Source: a candidate division KSB1 bacterium
Lineage (GTDB): Bacteria > Zhuqueibacterota > Zhuqueibacteria > Zhuqueibacterales > Zhuqueibacteraceae
NCBI GenBank assembly: GCA_034506175.1
Contig: JAPDQB010000014.1
Location: forward strand, 55,243-119,242
Direction: 5' to 3'
Length of the DNA stretch: 64,000 nucleotides
In this document: piece after piece, positions 34,746-43,409 of the stretch
Position numbering within the stretch: position 1 is the stretch's first letter
How the letters are laid out: each line of letters opens with the position of its first letter
Program-made: the position numbers and the translations under genes
The notes under the pieces: model-generated
Seen by the model: the letters and a program-made list of their open reading frames with translations, nothing else
Told to the model about the DNA's origin: nothing
Database searches by the model: none

Positions 34746-35963
34746 ATGGATCGCAAAAAAATACTCATCGCCGAAAAAGAGCCGAACGAAGTTCAGGCGC
34801 TGCGCAAGGCCTTCGTCGCTGCCGGTTATGAAGTCCGTATCGCAACGAACGGGCCCGAAGCTGTGGAATTGCTCGCAAGTTTTCATCCCGACGTGATTCT
34901 GGCCGAGATGCGCCTGCCGCTGATGGATGGCCCGCATCTACTGCAGGAAATCCGCCATCACCCGGCGAGGCAATGGCTGCCGTTCATTTTGACCGGCAAT
35001 TTGAAAACACTGGACGAGCGCGTGGACGCGATGAAGCTGGCGGTGGATGATTATTTGCAAAAACCGCTCGATCCTGAGGAAACCGTGGCGCGAGCCGACA
35101 GCTTGATTCGCGAAGCCGAGCTGCGCGCCACCACACCGAATCGCCATTCGCGCGGCTTTAGCGGCAGCCTCAGCGAAATGAGCCTCGTCGATCTTTTGCA
35201 AACCCTCGAAGTCGGCAATAAAACCGCGGTGATTCGGCTGCGAAATGCGAGCCAGGAAGGGCTGGTTTACATCACCGACGGCCAGGTGGTCGACGCCGAG
35301 TTGGCTGGCTTGGAAACGCGCCGGGCGCTGCTTCGCATGTTCAGGTGGACGGACGGAACTTTTCACGTCGAGATGAAAGCGCATGAACGCCCGCGCGCCT
35401 TGACCACCTCGACGCGCGATTTGATTTCCGAAGGCATGACGCGCCTCTATCGCTGGGAACAATTGTCCAATCAACTGCCGCCATTGCAATCCCTCGTCAA
35501 CCTCAACGGCGAAGCCGGCAAGACAAAAATTACTGAAGAAGAAAAAGACTTGCTGCTCTTGGTGCGGAAAAGCAGTTCCAAGCGCATCATCGATCTCGTC
35601 GAAGAAAGCCAATACGACGATCTTCGCGCCTTGACGCTCATCAAAAATCTTTACGAACGGCATGTTTTGAAGGCCCTGCCGTGGACGGAAACACCGGCGA
35701 ACGGCGAGCCCCGGCCGTTGTTGAAACCGCTGCATAAAAATGGCTATTTGTCGGACGATTTGCTCAACAGCGCGTTTCAAGCGACATTGAAGCAGCCCGC
35801 TGATCTTCCGCCGCGGCAACTTGACCGCCGCCGGGTGGAGCGTCGGCAGGATGACCGCCGCAAACACGACCGTCGTCGCGACAGCCAGCAACGCGAAAAA
35901 AACCGCGTCTTTTTGAATAAAAGCGAGTTGATTTTGATTCGCGAAAAGCTGCAACAAATTTAA
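34746..35963 (+). CDS. receiver-PATAN(DUF4388) regulator with basic-acidic repeat tail
   Basis: A 405-residue relative of the previous regulator. The receiver (residues 1-125) again has Glu at the phospho-acceptor position (PDVILAEMRLPLMDG), while Thr (FILTGN) and Lys (YLQKPL) remain. PATAN covers about 133-235 (SLSEMSLVDLLQTLEVGNKTA), then a helical part. The tail shows the DRRR-ERR-DDRR-DRRR pattern that in other proteins precedes PilZ-type domains. It lacks the GTPase-like end of its neighbour, but such a fold is encoded separately by the next gene. I start it at ATG 34746, where similarity begins; no ribosome site is evident. Confidence 0.75.
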   Translation: MDRKKILIAEKEPNEVQALRKAFVAAGYEVRIATNGPEAVELLASFHPDVILAEMRLPLMDGPHLLQEIRHHPARQWLPFILTGNLKTLDERVDAMKLAVDDYLQKPLDPEETVARADSLIREAELRATTPNRHSRGFSGSLSEMSLVDLLQTLEVGNKTAVIRLRNASQEGLVYITDGQVVDAELAGLETRRALLRMFRWTDGTFHVEMKAHERPRALTTSTRDLISEGMTRLYRWEQLSNQLPPLQSLVNLNGEAGKTKITEEEKDLLLLVRKSSSKRIIDLVEESQYDDLRALTLIKNLYERHVLKALPWTETPANGEPRPLLKPLHKNGYLSDDLLNSAFQATLKQPADLPPRQLDRRRVERRQDDRRKHDRRRDSQQREKNRVFLNKSELILIREKLQQI

Positions 35964-36131
35964 ACAGGCTGCAACGAAAAAAGAACCGCAACAAAAAGGT
36001 TTTGTTGCAGTTCGCTGTTCGTTGTCGATTCTCAGTTGCAAATTCTTAAACAGGCTGCAACGAAAAAAGAACCGCAACAAAAAGGTTTTGTTGCAGTTCG
36101 CTGTTCGTTGTCGATTCTCAGTTGCAAATTC
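35960..36131. repeat. perfect tandem duplication of an 86-bp hairpin element
   Basis: Two identical 86-bp copies (35960-36045, 36046-36131). Each contains a stem GCAACAAAA/TTTTGTTGC with an AGG loop. The stop codon of the preceding gene lies at the left edge of copy 1. The unit may be a duplicated transcript-end hairpin or a small mobile repeat. Confidence 0.9.
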
Positions 36132-36141
36132 CTATTTCGTT

Positions 36142-36615
36142 ATGCGCATCGGTGAAATTGCCATTCTCAGCCCCGGCCAGGAAGAAAAAAAACTCTTCAT
36201 TCAATCGATTTGCCAAAAACTCGAGCTGGCCAACGAGAACATCGCGTTTGGCCGTTTGCCGATCAATGATCAACTCGTTTTGCATTTGTATGGCATCGCT
36301 CTGCAAGCCGAGATGGCGTGGGATTTACTGGCCAAAAAATGCCTGGGATATATCGTGCTGTTCCCCTGGCAGGATGCGGCCTCGTTCGAGCGTTTGAAGC
36401 CGGCGTTGGATTTGCTTGCGGCCCGCTACGAGGCGACGATGGTCGTGGCCGCACACGTTGCGAACGACAAAATACCGATTCCGCCAGTGCTTTACGAAAG
36501 TGGCATTGCCGTGACGGCGGAGGGAAGATTTATGTTTTGTGATTTGCGCCAGGCGGCCGGCGCCCGCAAGATTTTACGGGTTTTGATCGATTCGCTGATT
36601 GAAAAAATTCCGTAA
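36142..36615 (+). CDS. degenerate small GTPase-like protein
   Basis: A 157-residue protein with the beta-alpha order of Ras/MglA-type G proteins linked to PATAN regulators: IGEIAILSPGQEEKKLFIQSI in the P-loop place, AFGRLPINDQLVLHLYGIAL in the switch place, then KCLGYIVLFPW and a MVVAAHVANDK strand. The P-loop has no GKS/T and the DTxGQ-type motif is lost, so nucleotide binding is doubtful. It follows two receiver-PATAN genes, one of which carries a similar domain at its C-terminus. A pseudo-GTPase regulator in one complex is the likely role. No clear ribosome site precedes the ATG. Confidence 0.6.
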   Translation: MRIGEIAILSPGQEEKKLFIQSICQKLELANENIAFGRLPINDQLVLHLYGIALQAEMAWDLLAKKCLGYIVLFPWQDAASFERLKPALDLLAARYEATMVVAAHVANDKIPIPPVLYESGIAVTAEGRFMFCDLRQAAGARKILRVLIDSLIEKIP

Positions 36616-36639
36616 TCGCCTTCGCCAAGTCTTGCCATC

Positions 36640-36676
36640 GCCGCCGTCGCGGCTCGCACGGCGGCTTTTTGTTTTT
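36640..36676 (+). terminator. terminator of the receiver-PATAN cluster
   Basis: Arms GCCGCCGT (36640-36647) and ACGGCGGC (36658-36665) with a 10-nt loop, then TTTTTGTTTTT. Confidence 0.92.
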
Positions 36677-36696
36677 GTCAATGTGAGGAAGAGAAG

Positions 36697-38061
36697 ATGA
36701 AACGCGTTTATCGTAATATTTCCGAAGCCGTCGGCAACACCCCGCTGGTGCGTCTGAATCGCGTCACCGCCGGCATCAAAGCCGCGGTTTATGCAAAAGT
36801 GGAATATCTCAACCCCGGCGGCAGCATTAAGGATCGTATTGCCTTTGCAATGATTGATGACGCCGAAAAATCGGGACGGCTCAAGCCTGGCGGCACCATC
36901 GTCGAAGCCACCAGCGGCAACACCGGCGCCGGCCTGGCCCTGGCCGCGGCGATCAAGGGCTATCGGGCGATTTTTACCATGCCCGATAAAATGAGCCAGG
37001 AAAAAGTGCGCATGCTTAAAGCCTACGGCGCGGAGGTGATCATCTGCCCGACCGCCGTGCCGCACGACTCGCCGGAAAGTTATCACAGCGTCGCCGAGAA
37101 ATTGGTGAAAGAAACGCCCAACGCCATTCTCGCCAATCAGTATTTCAATCCGGAAAACCCGGCGGCGCACTATCGCACCACCGGCCCGGAAATTTGGGAA
37201 CAAACCGACGGCAAAATTGATTATTTCGTCTGCGGCGTCGGCACTGGCGGCACGATTTCCGGTGCCGCCAAATATCTCAAAGAAAAAAAATCCACCATCA
37301 AAGTCATCGGCGCCGACCCCGCCGGCTCCGCCTTGCGCGAGCATTTTTACACCCGCCAGCTGATTCAGAGCCAGCCCTACAAGGTCGAAGGCATCGGCCA
37401 GGAAATCATTCCTGGCACGCTGCATTGGGAATACGTCGACGAAGTTTATACCGTTGGCGACAAGGAATCTTTTTTGATGGCACGGCGGCTCGCTCGGGAA
37501 GAAGGCCTGCTTGTCGGCGGCTCCTCCGGCAGCGCGGCGCATGTCGCGTTGAAAGTGGCCCACGCGCTGCCCGCGGATAAAGTTGTGGTCGTGATTCTGC
37601 CCGACACCGGAAAATATTATCTTTCCAAATTCTACTCCGACGAATGGATGAAAGAAAATCGCTTCCTCGACATCGAGCGGGCGCTGGTGCACAACTTGTT
37701 GAGCGCCAAACACAAGGGCTTGCCGGCGCTTGTCGCCATATCGCCTTCTGAAACCGTGCGTGAAGCCTTAAAAATAATGGAAACCAACAACATCTCGCAA
37801 TTGCCGGTTATTGAAGACGGAAAATCAATCGGCAGCCTAGAGGAGAGCACGTTGATGGGGCGGATTTTGGAGAACGCCAGTTTGATCGACCAACAGGTTC
37901 GCGTGGTGATGGAGCCGAGTTTTCCGATTATTCAACACGATGACACGCTCGAGCATACCAAATATTTGCTGGCGCGGCGCTATCCCGCCATCCTGGTGCA
38001 GGAACACGGTCACTTGGTAGGCATAATTACGAAATCCGATTTGATCGACTTTATGGCCTAA
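36697..38061 (+). CDS. cystathionine beta-synthase
   Basis: A 454-residue enzyme with an N-terminal PLP fold and two C-terminal CBS repeats, which join homocysteine and serine. It starts ISEAVGNTPLVRLNRV, has the PLP lysine in NPGGSIKDRIAF, the SGNTGAGLALAAA loop, GVGTGGTISGAAKYL and the late VGGSSGSA. The regulatory CBS pair covers about 335-450 (SPSETVREALKIMETNNISQL, then HDDTLEHTKYLLARRYPAIL). Cysteine synthases lack that pair, so the CBS-enzyme call is favoured, and the next gene encodes the second transsulfuration step. GAGGAAGAG precedes the ATG. Confidence 0.92.
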   Translation: MKRVYRNISEAVGNTPLVRLNRVTAGIKAAVYAKVEYLNPGGSIKDRIAFAMIDDAEKSGRLKPGGTIVEATSGNTGAGLALAAAIKGYRAIFTMPDKMSQEKVRMLKAYGAEVIICPTAVPHDSPESYHSVAEKLVKETPNAILANQYFNPENPAAHYRTTGPEIWEQTDGKIDYFVCGVGTGGTISGAAKYLKEKKSTIKVIGADPAGSALREHFYTRQLIQSQPYKVEGIGQEIIPGTLHWEYVDEVYTVGDKESFLMARRLAREEGLLVGGSSGSAAHVALKVAHALPADKVVVVILPDTGKYYLSKFYSDEWMKENRFLDIERALVHNLLSAKHKGLPALVAISPSETVREALKIMETNNISQLPVIEDGKSIGSLEESTLMGRILENASLIDQQVRVVMEPSFPIIQHDDTLEHTKYLLARRYPAILVQEHGHLVGIITKSDLIDFMA

Positions 38062-38069
38062 TAATTTGA

Positions 38070-38101
38070 AATTTTAAATTTTCAATTGAAAATTTAAAAT
38101 T
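38070..38101. repeat. perfect 32-bp AT-rich palindrome
   Basis: The half AATTTTAAATTTTCAA is followed by its exact reverse complement with no spacer. It lies between the CBS gene and the next gene, ending 4 bp before the AGGAGGAGG ribosome site. It could cruciform, bind a dimeric protein or be a small inserted repeat. Confidence 0.85.
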
Positions 38102-38115
38102 GACAGGAGGAGGTA

Positions 38116-39273
38116 ATGGGTTATCAAACAGACGCGGTTCATGCCGGACAGCAGCCGGACGAATCCACCGGCGCGGTAATCACGCCGATTTTTCAGACGG
38201 CGACGTATGCGCAAGAGGCGCCGGCGGTGCACAAAGGTTATGAATACGGCCGCACCGGCAATCCGACGCGGCTGGCTTTGGAGAAAAATCTCGCGGCGCT
38301 CGAGCGCGGCAAATTTGCATACGCCTTCAGCTCTGGCATGGCCGCGACCTCGACGGTCTCGCAGCTTTTGAAAACCGGCGATCACGTGGTTTGCACCGCG
38401 AATGTTTACGGCGGCACAGCGCGTTATTTCCGCCAAGTGATGGCGCATTTTGGTTTGCAATTCGATCTTGTTGACACCTCGAAGATTTCCCACCTCGAGC
38501 GCGCCTGGCGAAAAGAAACGAAAATGCTTTTTGTTGAAACGCCGACAAATCCGCTGCTCATCATTTCCGATCTTCACGCCCTGGCCGCGTTTTGCCGCGA
38601 TCGGCAGGCGCTGCTCGTTGTCGACAACACGTTCATGAGTCCCTATTTTCAAAGGCCGCTGGAGCTTGGCGCCGACATCGTGCTGCACAGCACCACGAAG
38701 TTCATCAACGGCCACAGCGATGTTGTCGGCGGTATCGTCATCACCAATCGCCCGGAGATTGCCGAACGGCTGTCGTTTTTGCAGAACGCGGTCGGTGCGG
38801 TGCCGAGTCCGTTCGATTGTTGGCTCATTTTGCGCGCGACCAAAACGTTGCCGCTGCGCATGCGCCAGATCAACACCAACGCGATGGCCATCGCCCAATT
38901 TCTCAGCCGCGACCGGCGCGTGCAAAAAGTTTATTATCCCGGTTTGAAGGATCACCCGCAACACGAGCTGGCAGCGCGGCAGCAGCTCGATCCCTATGGC
39001 CAGCCCGGCTTCGGCGGCATGATTTCGTTCGATCTGCCGGATTTTGAAACCGCGAAAAGATTTTTAACCGGCATCAAGCTTTTCACCCTGGCCGAAAGCC
39101 TGGGCGGCGTCGAAAGCTTGATCTGCCACCCGGCTTCGATGACGCACTCCTCAGTCCCGGCGGAAGAACGCCGCCGCATCGGCCTCTCGGATGGCCTCCT
39201 GAGGCTGGCGGTTGGCATTGAGGATGTTGACGATTTGATTGCGGATTTGCAGCAGGGGCTGGCGAAGCTTTAG
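38116..39273 (+). CDS. cystathionine gamma-lyase / gamma-synthase family enzyme
   Basis: A 385-residue PLP enzyme of the Cys/Met metabolism family. Signatures include the tyrosine region EYGRTGNPTRLALEKNLA, SSGMAATSTV, VDNTFMSP and the PLP lysine in HSTTKFINGHSDVVGG, then SLGGVESLICHPASMTHSSV. Members split cystathionine to cysteine (lyase) or make it (synthase), and sequence alone cannot always tell. Position right after cystathionine beta-synthase argues for the lyase, completing methionine to cysteine with metK and ahcY. It has a strong AGGAGG site. A 32-bp palindrome separates it from CBS. Confidence 0.9.
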   Translation: MGYQTDAVHAGQQPDESTGAVITPIFQTATYAQEAPAVHKGYEYGRTGNPTRLALEKNLAALERGKFAYAFSSGMAATSTVSQLLKTGDHVVCTANVYGGTARYFRQVMAHFGLQFDLVDTSKISHLERAWRKETKMLFVETPTNPLLIISDLHALAAFCRDRQALLVVDNTFMSPYFQRPLELGADIVLHSTTKFINGHSDVVGGIVITNRPEIAERLSFLQNAVGAVPSPFDCWLILRATKTLPLRMRQINTNAMAIAQFLSRDRRVQKVYYPGLKDHPQHELAARQQLDPYGQPGFGGMISFDLPDFETAKRFLTGIKLFTLAESLGGVESLICHPASMTHSSVPAEERRRIGLSDGLLRLAVGIEDVDDLIADLQQGLAKL

Positions 39274-39308
39274 AACAAAATATTTTCAGTGGCGGCTTGA
39301 AAGTCGCG

Positions 39309-40484
39309 CTACGATTTTCCGCGCTTGCTGGCGATATCCGCTCCGACGGCGATGACGAGAATCAAGCCTTTGATGACGTCTTGAAAAAAATCTTCGACGT
39401 TCATCAAGCTCATGCCGTTGTCCAACGAGGCCATCACCAGCGCACCGACGAGCGCGCCGGCGATGGTGCCGCGTCCGCCCATCAAGCTCGTGCCGCCGAT
39501 GACGCACGCGGCAATCGCATCCAGTTCCAGAATTTTTCCGGCATCAGCAGTGGCGCTGCCAACGCGGGCGGTGTAAATCAATCCGGCGACGCCAGAAAGA
39601 CTACCCATCAAAATAAACACCGCCAGAATATTGCGCGGCAAATTGATGCCGGAAAGATGCGCCGCTTCCGCATTGCCGCCAATCGCATACACGTGCCGTC
39701 CGAACGGCGTTTTGTTCGCCAGAAAATGAAAGAACCGCCACGCCGAGCAGAACCAACACCGGCATCGGCATGCCTTCATAAGAATTGAGATAACCGGCAA
39801 AAGTCAAGATCAAAGCGGCGCCAGCCAGAATTTGCAGCATCGTCATCCACGCCGGCGCGGTGGCGAACCCAAAGCGTTGTCCCGCCTGTTGTCGTCGCCA
39901 GAGAATCGCCGCTGTGGCGATGACCGCGAGAAAAGCAAGCGCCCAGCCGATTTCTTTGCCGACATAAGCCTGGCCGATGAATTTAAATTCTGCCGGCAGC
40001 GGCCCAACTGTCTCGCCACCGGTGGCGCCTTTGATGACGCCGCGAAAAATCATCAGGCCGGCCAGCGTGACGATAAAAGCCGGAATGCGCTGGTACGCCG
40101 TCAACCAACCTTGAAAAAGGCCGATGACAGCGCCGAGCGCCAACGTCCCGGCCATCGCCGCCCAACCGGCCAATTCCACCAGGCGTGCATGATTGCCGCC
40201 ATGCCGCCGGTGAGTCCGACCACTGAACCCACCGAGAGATCGATATTGCCGGAAACGATCACCAGCACCATGCCGATGGCGAGCACGCCGGTGATGCAGC
40301 TTTGCCGGGTGAGATTGGAAAAATTTCTGGCGGTGAGAAAACTGCCGTCGGTGGTGATTTGAAAAATGATCCAAATCGCCAGCAGCGCGAACACCATCGC
40401 ATAAGCGCGCACATCGAAGGCCGGATGCCAGTGGTTGTTGGCGGAAACAGCGATGGCTGGTTGGGATTCGCCGGCAATCGCCAT
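39309..40484 (-). pseudogene. sugar ABC transporter permease (XylH/RbsC type), two frameshifts
   Basis: Three frames together encode a full BPD_transp_2 permease of about 390 residues. The start (ATG at 40484, GGAGG 9 nt upstream) gives AYAMVFALLAIWIIFQITT and the signature GNIDLSVGSVVGLTGGMAAI; near 40150-40170 the frame moves and continues LALGAVIGLFQGWLTAYQRI; near 39735 it moves again to [20 protein letters not shown] and [20 protein letters not shown], ending at 39309. Each break is a one- or two-base change, so they could be assembly errors rather than decay. The ATPase and sugar-binding protein normally next to it are absent, which fits a decaying locus. Confidence 0.8.
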
Positions 40485-40510
40485 GAAGCGTTTTCCTCCG
40501 TGAGCAGTTT

Positions 40511-40873
40511 TTACAACCAAAATGCGTTGACGAGATGCTTGATCTCCACGCCGTTCAAGCCTTTGGCGACGGCAATCACGTCAAAGCGGCAGTCACGATT
40601 CGTGATGCCGTTGGTGGTCAAATAAGCCAACGCCACGCGCCCGATCTGGCGCTGTTTTTTTCTCGTGACCCAGTTGAACGCCTCACCCATGGCATCGGAT
40701 TTTTGGGTTTTGACTTCCACAAAGACCAGCATGCCGTTGTCATCCGCAATAATATCGATTTCGCCGCGCCCGTAGCGAAAGTTGCGGTGGAGAATGCTAT
40801 AGCCCAGCTTTTCGAGAAATTCCACTGCGCGCTGCTCGCCCCATGAGCCGAGAGTTTGAGTGGGTTTCGGCAT
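40511..40873 (-). CDS. UPF0102 family protein YraN
   Basis: A 120-residue protein with the restriction-endonuclease-like motif of the YraN family: GEIDIIADDNGMLVFVEVKT, preceded by GSWGEQRAVEFLEKLGYSIL. The acidic pair and lysine are those of a nuclease fold, but activity and role are uncertain. It lies next to rnhB, a common arrangement in many bacteria, and upstream of the broken sugar permease. Confidence 0.88.
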   Translation of the reverse strand: MPKPTQTLGSWGEQRAVEFLEKLGYSILHRNFRYGRGEIDIIADDNGMLVFVEVKTQKSDAMGEAFNWVTRKKQRQIGRVALAYLTTNGITNRDCRFDVIAVAKGLNGVEIKHLVNAFWL

Positions 40874-40957
40874 GTTTATCTTTTCATGTTTGCTGGTTAG
40901 CCGGTTTGCCTTTTGGCTTGTTTCTCCTTGAGATTAACCGGCAAACTGGCCACCCGT

Positions 40958-41572
40958 TTAACCGGCTAACTCCTTGTGCAGCGCCCGTGGATGAAACGAG
41001 CGGCGATGAATTTCGCACGCGCCGTATTGCCGCAGCGCCGCGAGATGCGCCGGCGTCGGATAGCCTTTGTGCCGGTCAAAACCGTATTGGGGAAATTGGC
41101 GGTGATAATCGCGCATCAGACGATCACGCACAACTTTGGCGATGATCGAGGCCGCGCCGATGGTAAACGACAGGCCATCGCCCTTGACAATCGCGGTTTG
41201 CGGCAGGTTCAAATTCGGAATCCGGCGGCCATCCACCAACACGTGTTGCGCGCCGGGCTCAAGCTGTGCAAGAGCCTGGCGCATCGCCAGCATCGCCGCC
41301 TGGTAAATATTGATGCGGTCGATTTCTTCAACCGCGACGATGCCGATACCATGAGTCACACAACTCCGCAGAATGTGCGGATAAAGCTGCTCCCGTCTTT
41401 TTGCTGAGAGCCGCTTCGAATCATCAACCTCGGGAAGAAAAAATCCCGGCGGAAAAATTACTGCCGCCGCCACCAGCGGACCAGCCAGGGGGCCGCGCCC
41501 GGCCTCGTCGACGCCGGCGATCCGCGTGACACCCTGTTGCCAAAGCGTGGTTTCAAATTGCAGCTTGTTCAT
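40958..41572 (-). CDS. rnhB: ribonuclease HII
   Basis: A 204-residue enzyme that nicks the RNA strand at single ribonucleotides in DNA. The catalytic set is visible: GVDEAGRGPLAGPLVAAAV (Asp-Glu), the Asp of HVLVDGRRIPNL, and the later Asp of AKVVRDRLM; the GFDRHKGYPTPAHLAAL signature follows. Length is typical. It is probably transcribed with yraN, 84 bp downstream. Confidence 0.94.
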   Translation of the reverse strand: MNKLQFETTLWQQGVTRIAGVDEAGRGPLAGPLVAAAVIFPPGFFLPEVDDSKRLSAKRREQLYPHILRSCVTHGIGIVAVEEIDRINIYQAAMLAMRQALAQLEPGAQHVLVDGRRIPNLNLPQTAIVKGDGLSFTIGAASIIAKVVRDRLMRDYHRQFPQYGFDRHKGYPTPAHLAALRQYGACEIHRRSFHPRALHKELAG

Positions 41573-41771
41573 TTTTGCTCAACGCAATATAGCCAAAATG
41601 CGTTTGGCTTGCAAGTAAAAATCTTTTTTAAAACAAACTTTACAGAATTGCGTCAATTGTGATTTTGTTTTTTGTTGCAAAATTCAAGTTGAACACTGCC
41701 CTTGCTTTTTCGTCTTGATGAATATATTCCACAGAAAGGTAATTCGCACATTAATCAGAGGAGGAATTATC

Positions 41772-43334
41772 ATGCGACGTTATCAAACCGTCGTCATTTT
41801 GCTGGCGCTGGCCATCAACCAATTTGCGCTGGCGCAAGAGCCGGTGAATTTGGAAGTCATTAGTCGCATCAGAACCGAAGGCTTTCAAAATTCGCAAGTG
41901 ATGGAAACGTTGTTTTGGCTGACCGACGTGCACGGACCGCGTTTGACCGGCTCGCCGAACATGAACGCTTCGAGTGAGTGGGCGCGCGATCAGCTCGCAA
42001 AGTGGGGTTTGGAGAATGCGAAACTGGAGTCTTGGGGCACTTTCGGGCGCGGTTGGACAACGGAAAGGTTTTCGATCGAAATGCTCGAGCCGCAATATCA
42101 GCCGATCATTGCATGGCCGCAAGCCTGGACCGCCGGCACCAACGGCGTCGTTTCCGGCACGCCGGTGATCATGAATGTCACCACCGAAGAAGATTTGGCC
42201 AAGTACAAGGGCAAGTTGCGCGGCGCGATCGTGTTGACGCAAAAACCGCGCGAGGCGGAGACACATTTTGAAGCGGATGCCCGACGGTACGATGAAAAAA
42301 AATTGGTCGAGCTGGCCATGGCGCCGGAGGTGGGGGCCGCCTCACCTTTTGAAGCGAGAATGCAGGAATTTCGCGCGCAACGCGCGTTGCGGGATAAGAT
42401 GGCAAAATTTTTCCGCGACGAAGGCGCCGCAGTGCTGCTCCAACCCAGTCGCGGCGAGCACGGAACGATTTTCGCCGGCGGCGGTGGCTCGCGCAATGTT
42501 GGCGCCGATCACGGCGTGCCGACCATGGTTGTCGCCATCGAGCATTACTCGCGCGTTTGGCGTTTGCTGGAAAAAGGCCTGCCGGTGAAATTGGAGATCA
42601 ATATTCAAAACCGTTTTCATGAAAATGATTCGCTCGGGTACAATGTCATTGCAGAAATTCCCGGCACCGATAAGAAACTCAAAGACGAAGTCGTCATGCT
42701 CGGCGGCCATCTCGATTCCTGGCATCCCGGCACCGGCACGACGGACAACGCCGCCGGCTGCGCGGTGACGATGGAAGCGGTGCGCATTCTCAAAGCGCTC
42801 AACGTGCAGCCGCGCCGCACCATTCGCATCGCGTTGTGGAGTGGTGAAGAGCAGGGCTTGCTCGGCTCGCGCGGCTACGTCAAAAAACATTTCGCGGATC
42901 CGGCGGTGATGAAGCCGACGCCCGCCTACGAAAAATTTTCCGTTTATTTCAATCTCGACAACGGTACCGGCAAGATCCGCGGCGTGTATCTGCAAGGCAA
43001 CGACATGGTGCGGCCGATCTTCGAGGCCTGGTTGAAACCTTTCCACGATCTCGGCGCCAACACCTTGACGATTCGCAACACCGGCGGCACCGACCATCTC
43101 GCCTTCGACGCCATTGGCCTGCCCGGCTTTCAATTCATCCAGGATGAAATCGACTACGAGACGCGCACGCATCACACCAACATGGATGTTTACGATCACG
43201 CCCTCAAAGGCGATTTGATGCAAGCCTCGGTGATCATGGCCGCGTTCGTTTATCACGCCGCCATGCGCGAAGAAAAGCTGCCGCGCAAGCCCATGCCCAA
43301 GCCGCAACAAGCCCCGCGCTTTACGATGCAGTAA
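41772..43334 (+). CDS. secreted M28-family aminopeptidase
   Basis: A 520-residue exported peptidase. The signal peptide is MRRYQTVVILLALAINQFA with cleavage likely after ALA. A PA-type insert (about residues 130-280) precedes the catalytic zinc domain. Metal ligands: HLDSWHPGTGTTDNAAG (His, Asp), SGEEQGLLGSRGY (Glu-Glu), YFNLDNGTG (Asp) and HHTNMDVYD (His). This matches dizinc M28 peptidases. ATG at 41772 has AGAGGAGG just upstream. It is probably periplasmic or released and degrades peptides. A strong terminator follows. Confidence 0.9.
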   Translation: MRRYQTVVILLALAINQFALAQEPVNLEVISRIRTEGFQNSQVMETLFWLTDVHGPRLTGSPNMNASSEWARDQLAKWGLENAKLESWGTFGRGWTTERFSIEMLEPQYQPIIAWPQAWTAGTNGVVSGTPVIMNVTTEEDLAKYKGKLRGAIVLTQKPREAETHFEADARRYDEKKLVELAMAPEVGAASPFEARMQEFRAQRALRDKMAKFFRDEGAAVLLQPSRGEHGTIFAGGGGSRNVGADHGVPTMVVAIEHYSRVWRLLEKGLPVKLEINIQNRFHENDSLGYNVIAEIPGTDKKLKDEVVMLGGHLDSWHPGTGTTDNAAGCAVTMEAVRILKALNVQPRRTIRIALWSGEEQGLLGSRGYVKKHFADPAVMKPTPAYEKFSVYFNLDNGTGKIRGVYLQGNDMVRPIFEAWLKPFHDLGANTLTIRNTGGTDHLAFDAIGLPGFQFIQDEIDYETRTHHTNMDVYDHALKGDLMQASVIMAAFVYHAAMREEKLPRKPMPKPQQAPRFTMQ

Positions 43335-43358
43335 AAAAGCCGAAGCCAAGGAATCCGA

Positions 43359-43401
43359 AGTCGGGCTTGTCAGAGTCGCGCAAGCCCGACTTTCACTTTT
43401 T
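43359..43401 (+). terminator. terminator of the M28 gene
   Basis: Arms AGTCGGGCTTG (43359-43369) and CAAGCCCGACT (43381-43391) with an 11-nt loop, then TTCACTTTTT. Confidence 0.9.
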
Positions 43402-43409
43402 AACCATTT

